Notes: generated from the sequence alone by a model not told the origin. DNA of 64,000 bases from Gyrodactylus bullatarudis (GCA_012064415.1 SSNU01000223.1:1-64000), one strand, 5' to 3'. Numbered from the stretch's first letter, positions 49,010 to 62,020 are shown. A program made the numbers and translations.

Positions 49010-49350
49010 AAAAACTTTCAAACCACTACCCAAGATGAGGATTATATTTTAAAAAACCAATTTTTTTCTACAGATAGTGAAGAACATAAATAATTTTTGG
49101 ATCCCATAATGGAATGAGCTAATAAATTGTTGAAAGAAGAAAATTTTTGAAAAAAATCTATTGAAGATTCAAAATATTAGCCTTTAACTGCTTCAAATCT
49201 TCTAAATCGGAAAGAATTTTAAGATTAAACGTTGAAAGAGGGCATTTTCGAAATTCAAAAATAGCCTGACTAGATTGAATTTTTTTCAGGAATTTTATTT
49301 ATGTCGAGTTCAAAAAATTTTTCCTGACATTACGAAGAAAAATACTAATG
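49010..49350. repeat. subfamily B foldback, decayed
   Basis: AACTGCTTCAAATCTTCTAAATCGG, GTTGAAAGAGGGCATTTTCGAAATTC and TTCCTGACATTACGAAGAAAAATA are right-arm pieces of B, with GGATCCCATAATGGAATGAGC on the left. The termini are lost. Confidence 0.5.
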
Positions 49351-49557
49351 AATAATTAAAAGCCTTTTTTAGGCGGTTCTCATAAATTCGATGGTTAATT
49401 GAAAATATTTATTACTCTACAGTAGAGTACTGTTTTTCTTGGAAAAATTATCGAAATAGAAACACGGTCTTTGGTAATCAGAAGACACTGGCAAATTGAA
49501 TAATGCTAAAAGTTTTGCTGTAAACTATAAGATGATAAATCTAGAAAATAATTTCAA

Positions 49558-49650
49558 ATTTTACTGCGCAGAAGATTCGAACTCTGTACCTGCAAAAATT
49601 GATTGATTTTCACGATGGGTAGGATACACACTGAGCCCAAAAAGCTAGAC
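49558..49650 (-). repeat. possible tRNA-derived SINE or tRNA pseudogene
   Basis: On the minus strand a perfect B box GTTCGAATC lies about 60 nt after GGGCTCAGTGTG, a near A box. The T stem does not pair well and no intact acceptor stem forms, so this is not a functional tRNA. Confidence 0.3.
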
Positions 49651-50935
49651 AATTACAATATATTTCAAAATATCTTTACGTGTCCTGATCTTGTGCTCTT
49701 GCGTGTGAATAAATATCTTAAGAACAAAAGCGGTGCTCTACTCTACAGGTAGTGTTACACCCTAAAGAGATTGAAATTTACATGAAAATTTTATTTTCCT
49801 ATGAGACATGTTCCTTATGTTTAAATTTCTTTCGAGTAAATAAGCGAAAGGATTCGTTACTTTTCATCAAGAGAGAAATTTTCAGGAAGTATTTTGAAAT
49901 TTTATGAGATTATCAATCAATCAAAAAGAGTATGTATGTATAATTTCATTGGAGATGGAATATAATTTTATTGGAATAATAACGATTTTAAGGATAGAAA
50001 TTCATTTTCAAAAATTTATTATTGCTTTTTTGTGGTTTATTGATGCTGACTCACAGAAAGAAGGTTATTATTACATTTGCATTTGCAAATTGAGACTGGA
50101 AAGTAAACTTTCAATTGCTTTGAGCTATCCAATATTTTTTACTCCCACAGGGCAGGAAAAATGTTACTTAGGTATTCTCTCTTTTAGAGAATTGAAAAAA
50201 AAATAACTACTTGGAAAAGAATTCAGGAATTTAATTCTGTCTATTAAAGTTTCTTTTCAAGGCTGACTATCGCAAAACTACCACTGTGTGGTTTACATAT
50301 TTTTATTCTAAAAAGACAAAAGGTTTAACAAAACATTGCCTTTCAGGTAGCCTTTTATTAATTACAGTTAGACCTGTGAACCAAAAATTACCCTCTGCCC
50401 CTTTTTAATTTAGGTTTCGAAATCATCATCATCATACTTATGAGTAGGGGTTCTGTATAAACCTTAAATTATGCTTGGTTGATCTCACATAGATTCTTTG
50501 TAGTAAAAAACAACTAATAATTATAGAAGAGAACAAATTTTTTTCAAACTCATTATTTATAAAAAAAAAAGTCACGTATATACTCATAAATAGTAACCAA
50601 ATAAAAAAAAAATAATCTGAATACAACGAAATAGATTCCAAGTAGTATTCACCACATAACAACATCACACAGGACAAACATTTACATCTTTTAACCATAA
50701 GCATATAATACGTATTATTTATATTATAATTATCATGCAAACTACACTCAAGTAGAACGATGGATAGACAAATGTTAATCATTATAATCATGAGTATTAT
50801 TTAGTATGCTACAAATTCTTTCTTGGATTCTTTTTTATCCAAATTACTTTTTCATGCAATATTAAATTTATAATTTAATCATTATACTTGAAAGTAGACA
50901 CGCGAATAAGATATTGAAAAAAGAAAGATACTCAC

Positions 50936-50977
50936 TATCCGTTCCATAGTCGTTTTTATCCATATCCATTGTGTAAC
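50936..50977 (-). CDS. stomatin alternative first coding exon, short isoform
   Basis: An exon of 42 nt between acceptor TTTCTTCCAG and donor GTGAGT. ATG at 50969-50967 gives MDMDKNDYGTD plus one base, exactly the phase needed by exon 2, producing a 339-residue protein. The acceptor implies a further, untranslated or coding exon at higher coordinates; the 8 nt before the ATG contain no stop, so extension upstream is possible. The sequence is too short for an open-frame search. Confidence 0.85.
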
Positions 50978-52129
50978 CTGGAAGAAAAATAATTAGTTTG
51001 TTTATTCATCTCATCATTTTTACGTGATATGAAATTCCTAGTAATCATAATTCATTATTTCAAATAATTTAGATCGCATCAACAGATCAAAATTGAAGTG
51101 TACGTAATCTAAGCTTACCAAAAAGAGAAATATCTATTTTTGAAAGTTAGAACTATAAGAAGTCTAAAGAGAGAGAAGAGTAGTTGCCGGATTTCCATTA
51201 CTGATCAAGTAATTCTATGGAGATTCGGTGAAATGAAGTTTATTATCAATAAATTATAACTTCAAATTTTATTGAATGATTACTCAATTTTAAACTGTCA
51301 TCAAATTATCTTCAATTTTTCTCAATATGTTTTTATTTACTCAAATACTCTTATTTTCATTAAAATAACTTTTTTTTCAAAACTCAGCGATCAAGTGCTA
51401 TTGGTCAGATTTTAATTTTAAGCTTTAGAGTAGAGTCTTGTAGCCTTAGTTTGTTCTATTTAGTTTTGGAAAGAACCATAAATTCTCATACTTTGTATCA
51501 AATATCATTAGAAGAAATTTCCACATTTTCAACTTTCGAACCCAAGATTTTTTATCGATTTCAAAGATTTGAAGCAGTTGTGTAGTTTTATTCACTATCC
51601 CTAGTACTGATTTGTATTTACTAATTTTAAATAAAATTAATTTTCCGAATCAATCCAAAATATTATTAAAGAGGAATTACTCACTATTTGAAAGTAGTAG
51701 TCTTATGTTTTTCATTTATAAAAGCAAAATCTTCTAATTTATTGAACCGACTTCACCATATACGATTCGATTTGAGAAAATACAAATCATTACTTAGGAA
51801 TAGTCCTGAATAAAAATACACATATAAAACTTAATCAGCTACCAAAAACAGATTTTACAAGATTGTAACCATAATTGCAAAATAAATATCATTCAGCATA
51901 GGGAGGACTAACCATTAAATTTCAACACAGGAAATAGTGACCATAAATGCAATATTTCAAAATTTACATTACAAAAAGGAACCAAAAGTGAATTAAAATT
52001 CAGGGGTCCTCGAATCCAATGTAAAAAGTAACCAAGATTGTAATTTGGACTACAACTGCCACCATATCTGCGAATGGGAAGGTTCGAGTCACCAATTTTG
52101 CAAATACCCCTATGAATAAATTCAAAATT

Positions 52130-52300
52130 TTCGATATCCCACAAAAATGACGAATTTCTTTAGCCGAATTCGATTTCTTTATCTAATGCTGATCTAGAAT
52201 ATCTTCATTTGACTGCTTCAAATCTTAGAAATCGATAGAAATTTTGGTTCAAAAGTTGAAAAAGTGGAAATTTGGTGCAATTTCGAAAGTTTTGAGCAAT
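52130..52300 (-). repeat. subfamily B foldback right-arm fragment
   Basis: CGATATCCCACAAAAATGACGAATTTC, GACTGCTTCAAATCTTAGAAATCG and GTTCAAAAGTTGAAAAAGTGG match the B right arm. A left-arm fragment of the same family lies at about 51510-51580, so the two may be halves of one element separated by about 550 bp. Confidence 0.6.
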
Positions 52301-55300
52301 TAAACTTCAATAAAACTTTCAAAAAATGAATTAGGCAAGTACAAATTCGATGTGAAGATATCATATTTGTAGTTATAGAAAAAAGAAAAGATTTTATTCA
52401 CTAAATGTACATTTCTTTATGGTTCATCAGTAGGGACACATAATGAAAAAAGTTTAGAATTGATTGAATATAATAAATATTGAAAGAATTATAATAAAAT
52501 TTGAAAAATATAAGAATATAATGCGAACTGAAAAAACACCAAAACTCTTCAATATTCAGCAACAGTGAAGAGAAAAGTGAAAAAAAGGTCAAATAGGCCA
52601 GAGTCATTAAAGGTTATAAGAGTAATTTTTCTGAACACACAGGTTTGTTTTAAAGGGATTGACGAAGAATTTCAATTTTTTATGGAAATTCAGTCCTCTG
52701 ATGATGCTTTGGATGATTTTTATAATGCCGATTTTCACTAATACTATTTTTTTGTGGTAAAAAGTAAGGATTCGTTGTAAAATTTAGAATTTTAAAAATG
52801 AATGACACATTTTCCATTGTTTTAACTAAAAATTCGGTTTAAAAACAATGATCTAATTTCATTCAATTCAAAAATTAAATTTATAATTTATAAACTAAAA
52901 GGCATTGTACTTTGAATTTCACTCAGAAAATTTATAATTAATTCAAAAATTATTCACTACATTCCCTTTTTTTAAGGTCAGATTTCCCAGTCAAATTTTA
53001 AAAAATACTCTTCCTTTCAGTTAATTAACTCGATTATTTGAAATTATCAACATTATTTCTTTCTTTACTCCAACAATTAATAATGCATTAGAATTTAGGG
53101 GGAGATATTCTTTCTCATTTCATGATCAACACACTACAGTCATAGAAGAAGAAGATAACTGGTACTGTTAACTCACTGAGTGGCAAGAAGAAAAAACTAG
53201 CTCATTATCCGTTTAATTTTCTCTCTTCTATAGAAATGAATGAGGACATATTATCCTAGCTAGTGTATGTATAATATACATTGTATATAAATAGGATCTC
53301 AGTTCAGTTTTTTCACTCTGACTATGAGAAAGACAAAAAATTATTATTCATAAAAAAAAACAGAGAAGAAAACAGTGAGAAATGCACACACTTTATAGGA
53401 GAATTTCTATAATGTACTCAATAATAATAATAAATAAATGAATCTTGATAATAAATTGTTACATTTTCGATACAATTTGAACTAGATTAACTTTAGTGTA
53501 TCATCATTGAATTATCTAAAGGTATTGCCCTCTCATTGATAAATTTAAAACTCTTTCTGCTAAGCAATATAAAGCAAGTTGAGATGAATTATGAAAATAG
53601 GTAATCTGAAAAAAATGCCCCAATTTCCCAGTTTTTCAACCTTGATATCTGAGATCATCATTGGACAAAAAAAATTCAAATTCAGTTTACAGAAATTCTT
53701 CAATATCACAAAAAACGGACTTATTTTTTACTTATGATCAAAGATTACTCTAATATTTTATGAAATTTTTTCACCTTGAGAAATTTCTGATACGAACTAC
53801 TATGCTCTCAAAATGGAAAAAATGCAATTTTTGAAGACCTACTAATGAGTAGGTAAATCAAAATTTTCTTGATTTATACGGCAATAAAAAAGGAATTTAG
53901 AACAACATTTTGAAGAGTTATTTATGAGGAATTTTATTACCACAGAGGAAAATCATTAAAAATTCAAAAACTGAGATGAACCAATCAAAATATATAACAA
54001 TCAAATATATATATTTATATTTATTGAGATCTTTTCTCTCTTCAGACTTTGTAACGATGAATTTTTCATTGGGAACAAAGTTAAATCTATTTCTCATCTA
54101 CATTTAATAGACAAATATTGAGGCTATAAAAATATATTTTGAGATAAATATTAATATACACACATAGTAGTCTCTGTTAGAACTCTGAAAACATAATAAT
54201 TACATCATACTTCCAACATATTGTACTGACGTTGGGGAAACAAAAGTATATAATTAGAAAGAAGAATCTTGTTTGGAAGAGTGAAAAAAGTAGATTTAAT
54301 CGATGGGACTTGTGGAAATCAAATGGGAATGAAGGTAAACCAAAGTTTGTGAATAAATTAAATGACTTTATTGACATAGTTTTTATCTCCAATTAATTTA
54401 CAACTATTACAAGTACTTTCAACCTTACTCTTAAACATAGAATTGTTGAAACTTGCATCTACTCGTTAGTAGACGAAAGCAAAGTTCTAGTATTTTTTCA
54501 TCTGATTTCATATCTGAATAAAATTTATAATTTCAATAATAAAAGTAAATTATGAAATAGATTTAACCTTGAAAAGTATTTTTAGTATGAATCCTCACGA
54601 GATAAAACATTTTGACCCGAGGAATGACATTTTCCATGAGAAATACCAATAATTCTTACCGAATTCACGGAAATAAAAGCTCCATCACCCCTCCCTGATC
54701 AATGATAAATTATTACTTTTTGGATAAGGCTTTGTTGTGAAAAATTTGAAAATAATTGATCCACATTCGAGAAAATAACCAATCGCTATTAACCATATCT
54801 CAAATTATAGCAGTTTATAGCAGTAAAAAACATTTACTAGGACAAAATTTTATGAAAATTTTTTCTTACAAATAATTTCATCAGGGTCTGATTTATATTG
54901 AAAATCCCATCTACTGGTGAGTAATTTAGAGTGAAACTTTGCCAATGAAGGGATTTATTCGAAAGTTAATTGTTTCAAAGACTCAATTAATGTCAAAAAG
55001 GATATCTTTTAAATTTCATTAGATCTTATTACAAAATAACCTAGATATTGAAGATCTAAGGTAAAAATGGGGTTGAAAATTGCCCCATTTTCACGAGACT
55101 ATTGATGGAACTGCTCATTGATTTCATGCATAAAAAATATACCTTGTTTTGGATTAACTATTTAGCTTCTACGGAAATTAATATTATTATCTCTGAACAT
55201 TGATAAGTTTAATAATTTCGATCAAAAAGAATCCTGAATTAAGGAATTCTACTTCCTTCGGTAAAAGTTCAAATATCTATGGCATTCTTATGCCTGGCTA

Positions 55301-55410
55301 GCAAAAATATAGCATGATAGAAAACAAAGATAGTTTGTGATATACTATCAAAAAATAATCATAAAAAAATCTTTCAAAATCATTGAAAAAAGTCAGTTTG
55401 AACATAGAGA

Positions 55411-55445
55411 TCTTCATATATGACCTCTGGTATCGAAAGGGTTAA
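55411..55445 (-). repeat. solo piggyBac-type end
   Basis: Read on the minus strand, TTAACCCTTTCG then CATATATG matches the first 35 bp of the 45609 MITE with several changes. No convincing partner end was found. Confidence 0.5.
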
Positions 55446-57044
55446 CATTAGTAGATTGGAATACAAATTCAAAAAACATTTAAATCATTTTTCTATCTTC
55501 ATATAAATGCGACCAATCAACTCCTATATATTGACCTTATGAATATTGGAATAAATTGTAACGTTTCAAGAGATTCGTTAATCATTATTTTCCAAAATTG
55601 ATTTCGAGTGATATTCCAATTAAATCTACTACAAGAATTTTTATCGCTTTCAAAGTGAATGAGAAATTAAAAATATTTTTTAAGGATCACAAATAAACTA
55701 GAAAATAAAATTTGCTAATTAATTCAATAATTTATAGTACTTGTATCAGTAAAAATTCTCAAATTCATCAAGAATAGCTTTTCAATTTAATTGACACTTA
55801 AAGTATTCAGTATGTATTCACTAAATGTATTCAGTATTTCTTCTCAATATGATAGAGCTCTTTTGACGAATGAGCCCTCTCTCTAATGACAAAGTTCAAG
55901 CAATTTTGGCAAAGCGTTGAACTCAAGACCAAAGTCTGAGCATGATATGAAAAATGTTTCCCTCTACCCTAGAAGATGTACCTATTTGAAGATCTCAAAA
56001 ACCTTTATTAAATTCAATCTGAGGAAGAACAGCATTAGAATTTCATAGTCTAGAATCCATACAAATTTAGAAAATAAATAAATTTCATATTTCCCTCTAA
56101 TATAACAACGACAAATGAACACGGGAAGCAAAGTTGTAGGAAATAATTTTGATACATTTCATATTGGAATAACTTCTACCTCTGTTATTGCCTATCTTTA
56201 TTACTACTTTTGATAATAAAAAAGATGAAAATAAATAAACTTGGAAGAAGCTTATTCAAATGAGATGAATTCTGAAAGAGCTTACTGGAAATCTTTTTTT
56301 TAATTCCAGGAAATTAATAAATCATCCCTTTCATTGTACAATTAACATACACAGAGAGTGTTTCTTATACTTTTTTTTCCATTTTTATAAGAAAAATCAA
56401 ATTTATTCCAAGAAAAAAAAATTAAAACGCAACGAATGAAAAGACGAATGGCTAAAAAATTAATCAGAAATCTGTCTTGAAATTGGACATTGCTTGATAA
56501 ATCACTATTGGCGAATCTCATCAGTGTAATGTAGGGAAATAACCGAATTTCAGTTGTTTCGATGTGACATTTCAAGATTGTAATCTGAATAAAAAGGTTC
56601 AACTAAATTTTAAAAATTCACAATTTTTTCCCAAAATCATGTCATTTTTAAGTAAGAAATAGGGATCAATTTTCTTCATTTATTTCAGATGTTACATTTG
56701 ATGATTTTTCTTGCAAAGTAGGAAAAATCTTTGAATAAGCCGTAATACTTGTAAGGTGAAGGGCTCTTAACATCAAAGGAATTACAATTACACTTGCCTA
56801 GAATTTCATTGAATATGATGAACAAGAAAAGTTTATACCTTTTTGCAAAAACAAGACATGTGGAAGAGAAAATATGCTTAGACTTAAAATTACATTATAA
56901 TTGAAAATTTGTCCATTCTTAGTAATTGCTTGATACCGTCTTATTTTAATCTTAAACTTATGCAAATAATGGGCATATGATTGAATATTTGAATCTTACT
57001 CGATAAAATTAGTTTTCATTAAAATATTAACTTTCTTTAAACTT

Positions 57045-57990
57045 TTACGTAGGATGCTTCTGGATGAGAACGAGAAAAAATCTTGCGCAGATTTTATAAA
57101 ATATTTAAAAAATTGAAAATCTAAAGTTAGTTGATATGAAGTTGGGAATCTATGATTTTTACAGAAATTTCGATTTTTTCATCAAGAATTCAAATTTGTT
57201 AAAGATTTTTTGGAATCCTACTAATGTTGCCCACTTTTAACATTTTAAGAAAAAAAATATTTCTATGAAAAATATGGTCATTTTTCAAATTCTTATTTGG
57301 TGCCAAAATCCCATTTTTTCAAACTTTGAGCTGAAAATTTTTGTTGATTTGAAAGTGGGAGAGTGATCGAGAATTGATTTTCAGGATAAAACTGAATAGC
57401 GCCGTCAAATTATCGACAGATTCCCCATTTTCGAGAGATTTTGAATTATCGAAATTTCATTGATTTTTAATTAGGAAAAATCATCAAAAAAATCTAAATT
57501 ACGCTTCCAAACGATAACGTTATCACGCACAAGATCAGATTCAGTTGAATTGATTTTCTTGTCTTATCTTGATCCGGAAAAACCTCTTTCGATCAGCCTC
57601 CCACTTACAAATCAATAAAAACTTTCGGCTCAAAGTTGGGAATTTGAAATATGATCATATTATTCATAAAAATAATTTTTTTCTTTAAATGATAAAAGTG
57701 AGCCATATGAGTGGAACTCCAAAAAATCTTTAACAAATTCGGCTTCTGGATGAAAAAATCGAGATTTCTGTAAAAATCATAGACTCCCAACTTCATATCA
57801 ATTAGATGATAAAATTGCTCTTTATTATCGGTAAATAGTGAAAATTTAGTTAATATTCGTATTTATTTACAAGAAGTTAGTTAATAAAAACATTGAATGA
57901 GGTTGGATTACTGAAATTAAATCGAAAATATTCTGAAAAGATAAATTCTAGTGGACCCTACTTTAGCGGAAGGTAAATGATTAAGTTGAC
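57045..57990 (+). repeat. dispersed repeat interrupted by a foldback
   Basis: Flanks at 57045-57123 and 57807-57990 match 42955-43300 in order. The A foldback (57124-57806) is the interrupting unit. About 60 bp present at 43015-43090 is missing at the junction here. Confidence 0.7.
57124..57806. mobile_element. foldback MITE, subfamily A
   Basis: The left end AAGTTAGTTGATATGAAGTT follows TA at 57122-57123. The right end ACTTCATATCAATTAGAT has lost the final CTTTA. The arms pair over about 300 bp with the same blocks as the 14347 copy. Confidence 0.8.
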
Positions 57991-58883
57991 AATTTTGCTT
58001 ATTCTAAGAGATTAATAGAACAGGGACAATCAAAGTATTTCTAAATGATGTTAATGATAGAATATTTTTTAAATTAATCATACTAAATTAAAAGAAATTC
58101 ACTTATAAAGCATATGTGTATTATGAACAGATAATCTCTAAATGAATGTAAAGTACCCTTTAGGATTACAAACAAATTTTGTACTAAAAGAATTTCCAAA
58201 GATGATAGAAAAATAATTTGTCCAAGATAGGATTACATTGGACATCTTCTCCCCTCCAAAATGACTCCATTGACGAAAGGATAGATTTCAACAAAACAAA
58301 AATCTCATCCTTTTTTTCTTTGCCCTGATATATCGGTCATTTATTTATTGTGAGCAAACATGAAATGGTAAGATACGGGGATGTAATAAATCAATTACGC
58401 GAATACATCAAAAGAAATTCTTCTGGATTGAATAAGAGAAATTGATTACTCCAATTTTTTTCAATTGCTAAAGTGATAACGTTACTGTAATCGAATTACT
58501 TTCTGTTATTGATTACAATAAATTGTAATTATTAGATAGAAATATTCATATAACATTGTGAAGTTTACGACGTAAAAGTTCGGAAACCCCATGAATAAAT
58601 TAATCATTATATTGAGTTTTTGTTGCTTATTTATTTATTTTTAGTGTTAGAGAAGTGTTTAGTTTAACTATTATCATTTTTAAAGAGGAACCACCAATGA
58701 TTCTTTATGAAATTTAAATTTGATTTATCTGGACACCAAATAAATATTCTTATTTCTTGTTATTATATTACGATCATCGAAGAGCATTAGCTAAAGGAAA
58801 TCAGGCTATAGATTGACAGAGCGACAAGGACAATTCTGATTGTTTTATTTTGTCTTAAAATAATGTTCGAACTCTTAAAATTA

Positions 58884-59681
58884 AAGCTAGTTGACATGAA
58901 GATGAGAATTTAATTTTTTTACAATAAAACTCAATATTCAATATTCTTCAGATTCACAGAGAAAATTATTTTTTGAATTCTAAAATGGAGCTAATAAGAT
59001 GTGGTTATTCGAAAAAATTCCGGAAAAAAATTCAATCTGACGAAAATTAGGACGTTTTTCGAATTTCGAAAATGCACCAAATTTCCCCTTTTTCAACTTT
59101 TAAACCCAAAATTTTTATCGATTTCGATGATTCGAAGCAGTAAACTGACGATATTTGGGATCAGCATTACACAAAGTATTGGAATTTGGCCCTAGAGATA
59201 GCGAAAATCTTACTGATTCCGAGAAAAAGTTAAAATATCAGATTTTGGATAATTTGCCTTCGTGATGATCGAAAAACTCAAATGGTTCGATATCCCACAG
59301 TAATGACGAACTTCAGTGAACTTCTACATGTGAATTCGAATGTTGATCCCGAATATCATCAGTTTATCGAATCGAATCATCGAAATCGATAAAAATTTTG
59401 GGTTTAAAAGTTGAAAAAGGGGAAATTTGGTGCATTTTCGAAATTCGAAAAACGTCCTAATTTTCGTCAGATTGGATTTTTTCGGAATTTTTTCGAATAT
59501 CCACATCTTGAAAACTCATTCCGTTCTATAACTCAAAAAAATATTTTTTTCTGTGAATTCGCAGAAAAATATCTAGTTTCATAGTGGAATCCAAAAAATA
59601 AATTTTTTCCTGACTTTCCGGATAAAAATTTTGAGTTTTTTGAAAAAAATAGGAAATTCTCATCTTCATGTCAATTAGGTT
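58884..59681. mobile_element. foldback MITE, subfamily B, chimeric right end
   Basis: Left end AAGCTAGTTGACATGAAGAT after TA (58882-58883); right end TGTCAATTAGGT before TTA. The right arm switches near 59577 from the GTGAATTCGCAGAAAAATAT version to the TTTCATAGTGGAATCC version seen at 26510, so it joins two B subtypes. A second short right terminus follows at 59686-59726. Confidence 0.8.
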
Positions 59682-59726
59682 TAGAAATAGTAAATTCTCA
59701 TCTTTATGTCAATTTATATTATTTAT

Positions 59727-60431
59727 ACATGTTTATAAATTATGTAATATTTAAGTTGATTTTCGGACGTTTTACGTGAATCACTTGTTCGTAATTTTCA
59801 AATTTAATTATAAGACCCAACAACACCTAGTTTTCAACAAATTATTTGACTCCTTATAATGAGGAATCAGTGATCAGGTTTTGTATGATAATTTTGTAAT
59901 TTGTTTCATAACAGCATGAATGTTATCGAAGGATATGTGAATAAAATATTTTTTATCAAGAAGCTTCAAGAAGACTCCATACTAAAAACAAATTTGATAT
60001 TCAAATAGTTTTCAAAATTTTTTAATGATACCTGCGCAAAATAAACATACTGTAGAAAAAGAAATTCCTGTCGCTCAAAAGTAGTTTAACTCGAGGAGAA
60101 TTCGAAATAATTTCATATATCATAAATTAAATTATGGAAACTTTTGAGTAATTTTAATTTAAAAATTTTTAAAAATAGATCCATCTATATTCATTATACA
60201 CTTGAAAGAAAACAATTTAATTTTTTAAAGAGCTAGAAATAAAAATATGTTAGATTATCCCAAAGCATAATATCGATGAAAAAATATCGATTTGAGTTTC
60301 ATTAACCAAATTAACTGAGAAAAAAAGAGATACATGGTAAAATTTCATTAGGAATATTGTTATTTTAATTCATTAAAATAGCATACTCGCCATATCTGTT
60401 CGCTATAGATCAGAGAATCAATATTTTACTA
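59727..60431. other. no gene seen
   Basis: AT-rich sequence without supported coding sequence or repeat between a B foldback and the A foldback that carries the piggyBac. Confidence 0.45.
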
Positions 60432-60442
60432 AAGCTAGTTAA

Positions 60443-61325
60443 CCCTTGCACTGGACCCCAACAAAAATTCGAAGCCCGACTGTCAAAAATCTTATATTCC
60501 TTCCGAACAAATTACTATTGATGAACAACTCATTAGTTTTAGAGGAAGGTGTCCTTTTAAATTTTACATGCCTTCTAAGCCCAGTAAATATGGGATAAAG
60601 ATTTGGGCGGCATGCGATGCCAAAAACTCCTATTTAGTGAATGCGGATATTTTCATTGTTAAAGAAAATGGTCAACCAGAAGTTGGACAAGGATCCAGAG
60701 TAGTAAGACATTTAATGCATAAAATGCTGAATTCCGACAAAATGCTAAAGACCGGAGATGATAAAATACTATAACAGTACAAAGGGAGGAGTTGATACTT
60801 TGGATTTACTCATTGAGAATTATTCATGTAGAAGAACAACTAGACGATGGCCCTTAGCAGTGTTCTGGAATATGCTGAATATCGCAGCATACAATGCTTA
60901 TGTCTTATATAGTCTGAAATGGCCAGACAGCTTGAATGTGAAAAAATATTCTAGAAGAGAATTTTTGAAATGTCTTTCAATGAAACTTATGGAAATTTCT
61001 CAAGATGAGCCTTTGACAGTAGACCCTCCGTTCAATAAACAAAAATTTATTTCTGTAAGCAAAGCCCGGTGTGGTTTATGTCCAAGACAAAGAGACAGGA
61101 AAACTAGAACAACATGCAGCAAATGTGAGAGGAAGACTTGCCAAGAACATGGCCAGATTATTTGCGATCAATGCTTTTCTAAAATACCAAAATTAGAATA
61201 ATTTATCTATTTCCAATAATAAATTTATTTTTGTACTTTCTAGAGTTCTGATAGTTTAATATTTGATAATGAGAGTTTCGGGTCCAATGTAAAATATGTT
61301 AAATCAAGCATTTCCAGTGCAAGGG
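60443..61325 (+). mobile_element. piggyBac element, deleted
   Basis: Perfect 13-bp inverted ends CCCTTGCACTGGA at both sides, each next to TTAA (60439-60442, 61326-61329). 883 bp, far shorter than an intact element of about 2-3 kb. It carries only the C-terminal half of the transposase. Confidence 0.95.
60495..61201 (+). pseudogene. piggyBac (PGBD-type) transposase, truncated and frameshifted
   Basis: The reading begins without a start codon at about 60495 (IDEQLISFRGRCPFKFYMPSK, containing the first catalytic Asp), then KYGIKIWAACDAKNSYLVNA, to GQGSRVVRHLMHKML. The stretch that should contain the second catalytic Asp (DN.FTS motif) and the following roughly 80-100 residues is absent. At about 60765 the frame shifts by one and continues YYNSTKGGVDTLDLLIENY (third catalytic Asp), RRTTRRWPLAVFWNMLNIAA and a C-terminal Cys-rich zinc-binding domain (CGLCPRQRDRKTRTTCSKCE, then C..H..C..C) to the stop at 61199-61201. 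It cannot be active. The zinc domain is well preserved, implying a fairly recent insertion. Confidence 0.92.
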
Positions 61326-62020
61326 TTAATATGAAGATGGGAATTTATGGTTTTTACAAAATTCTCAATTTTTCCGTCAAAAATTCGAGTTTTATCAAGA
61401 TTTTTTGGAATATAGATCATAAGTCCCACTTTCACGATTTGAAGAAAAAATTATTTTTGAAAAAATCAATTTTTAAGGAAAATATGGCATATTTTAAATC
61501 CCAAGTTAGCGCCAAACTTCCATATTTTTGAACTTTGGGTCGAAAGATTTTGCCGATATCAAAGTCAGTGAGTAATCAAAAGTTGAGTTTTAGGATCACA
61601 ATAAGACAAGAAAACCGATCATCACCATGACACTTTAAAAATATCTGTCATTTTTCTGGGATTTTGGATCATCAAAATTTCAACGATTTTCAAGTAAGGA
61701 AAATGGTCAAAAAATCAAAATTCAATTTTTGCACGATGATGGGGTGCGTCTAAAAATTCGATTCAGCATATTTAATTTCTTTGTCAAATCGTGATCCTAA
61801 AAATCACTTTTTGATCCTTCCTCACTTTGAAATCAAGTTCAAAAATATGGAAGTTTTGCACTAACTCGGGATTTGAAATATGCCATATTTTCCTTAAAAA
61901 TTGACTTTTCCGAATTCATTCGTTCCAAACTTTTCGCTAACAGGGGTACAGTAGAAACCCCACTGCTCATTTTATTAGGTAAAGAATTCAGCTTTAAAAT
62001 GGAAAAATATCAAAAATATA

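Larger units (their letters stand above)
42466..50935. other. between the two alternative stomatin first exons
   Basis: Contains the repeat at 42955-43300, a mariner relic (43975-44316), a piggyBac-type MITE (45609-45793), a tRNA-like sequence (49558-49650) and decayed B foldback pieces (about 49010-49350). The promoter of the long isoform should lie just right of 42465, but no clear TATA box is seen. Remaining stretches show nothing I can support. Confidence 0.6.
50978..58883. other. upstream of stomatin, no gene identified
   Basis: Contains B foldback pieces (about 51500-51580 and 52130-52300), a remnant near 53575, a piggyBac-type end (55411-55445) and the repeat with A foldback at 57045-57990. 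The 5' untranslated exon and promoter of the short stomatin isoform should lie here or beyond, but I cannot place them. The remaining sequence shows nothing I can support. Confidence 0.5.
60432..61920. mobile_element. foldback MITE, subfamily A variant, hosting a piggyBac
   Basis: AAGCTAG followed by TTAA is the element start; the rest resumes at 61330 with TATGAAGATGGGAATTTATGG. Removing the piggyBac gives AAGCTAGTTAATATGAAGAT, like the terminus at 11110-11135. The right arm runs to about 61915 and is truncated in CTTTTCCGAATTCATTCG. Confidence 0.75.

Noticed and set aside
50438..50791. 117-residue minus-strand ORF next to the stomatin alternative exon
   Set aside because: Composition (Ile, Phe, Leu, Tyr, Ser) and lack of motifs suggest a chance frame.
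51908..52144. 78-residue minus-strand ORF with several Trp and Cys
   Set aside because: Sits between two fragments of a B foldback and has no recognisable domain; possibly part of an unidentified repeat but unsupported.
59001..59506. Recurrent ORFs with [19 protein letters not shown] on both strands (also 23453-23674)
   Set aside because: Same cause: the inner arms of subfamily B foldbacks. Opposite arms give the same peptide, and no copy extends beyond the repeat.
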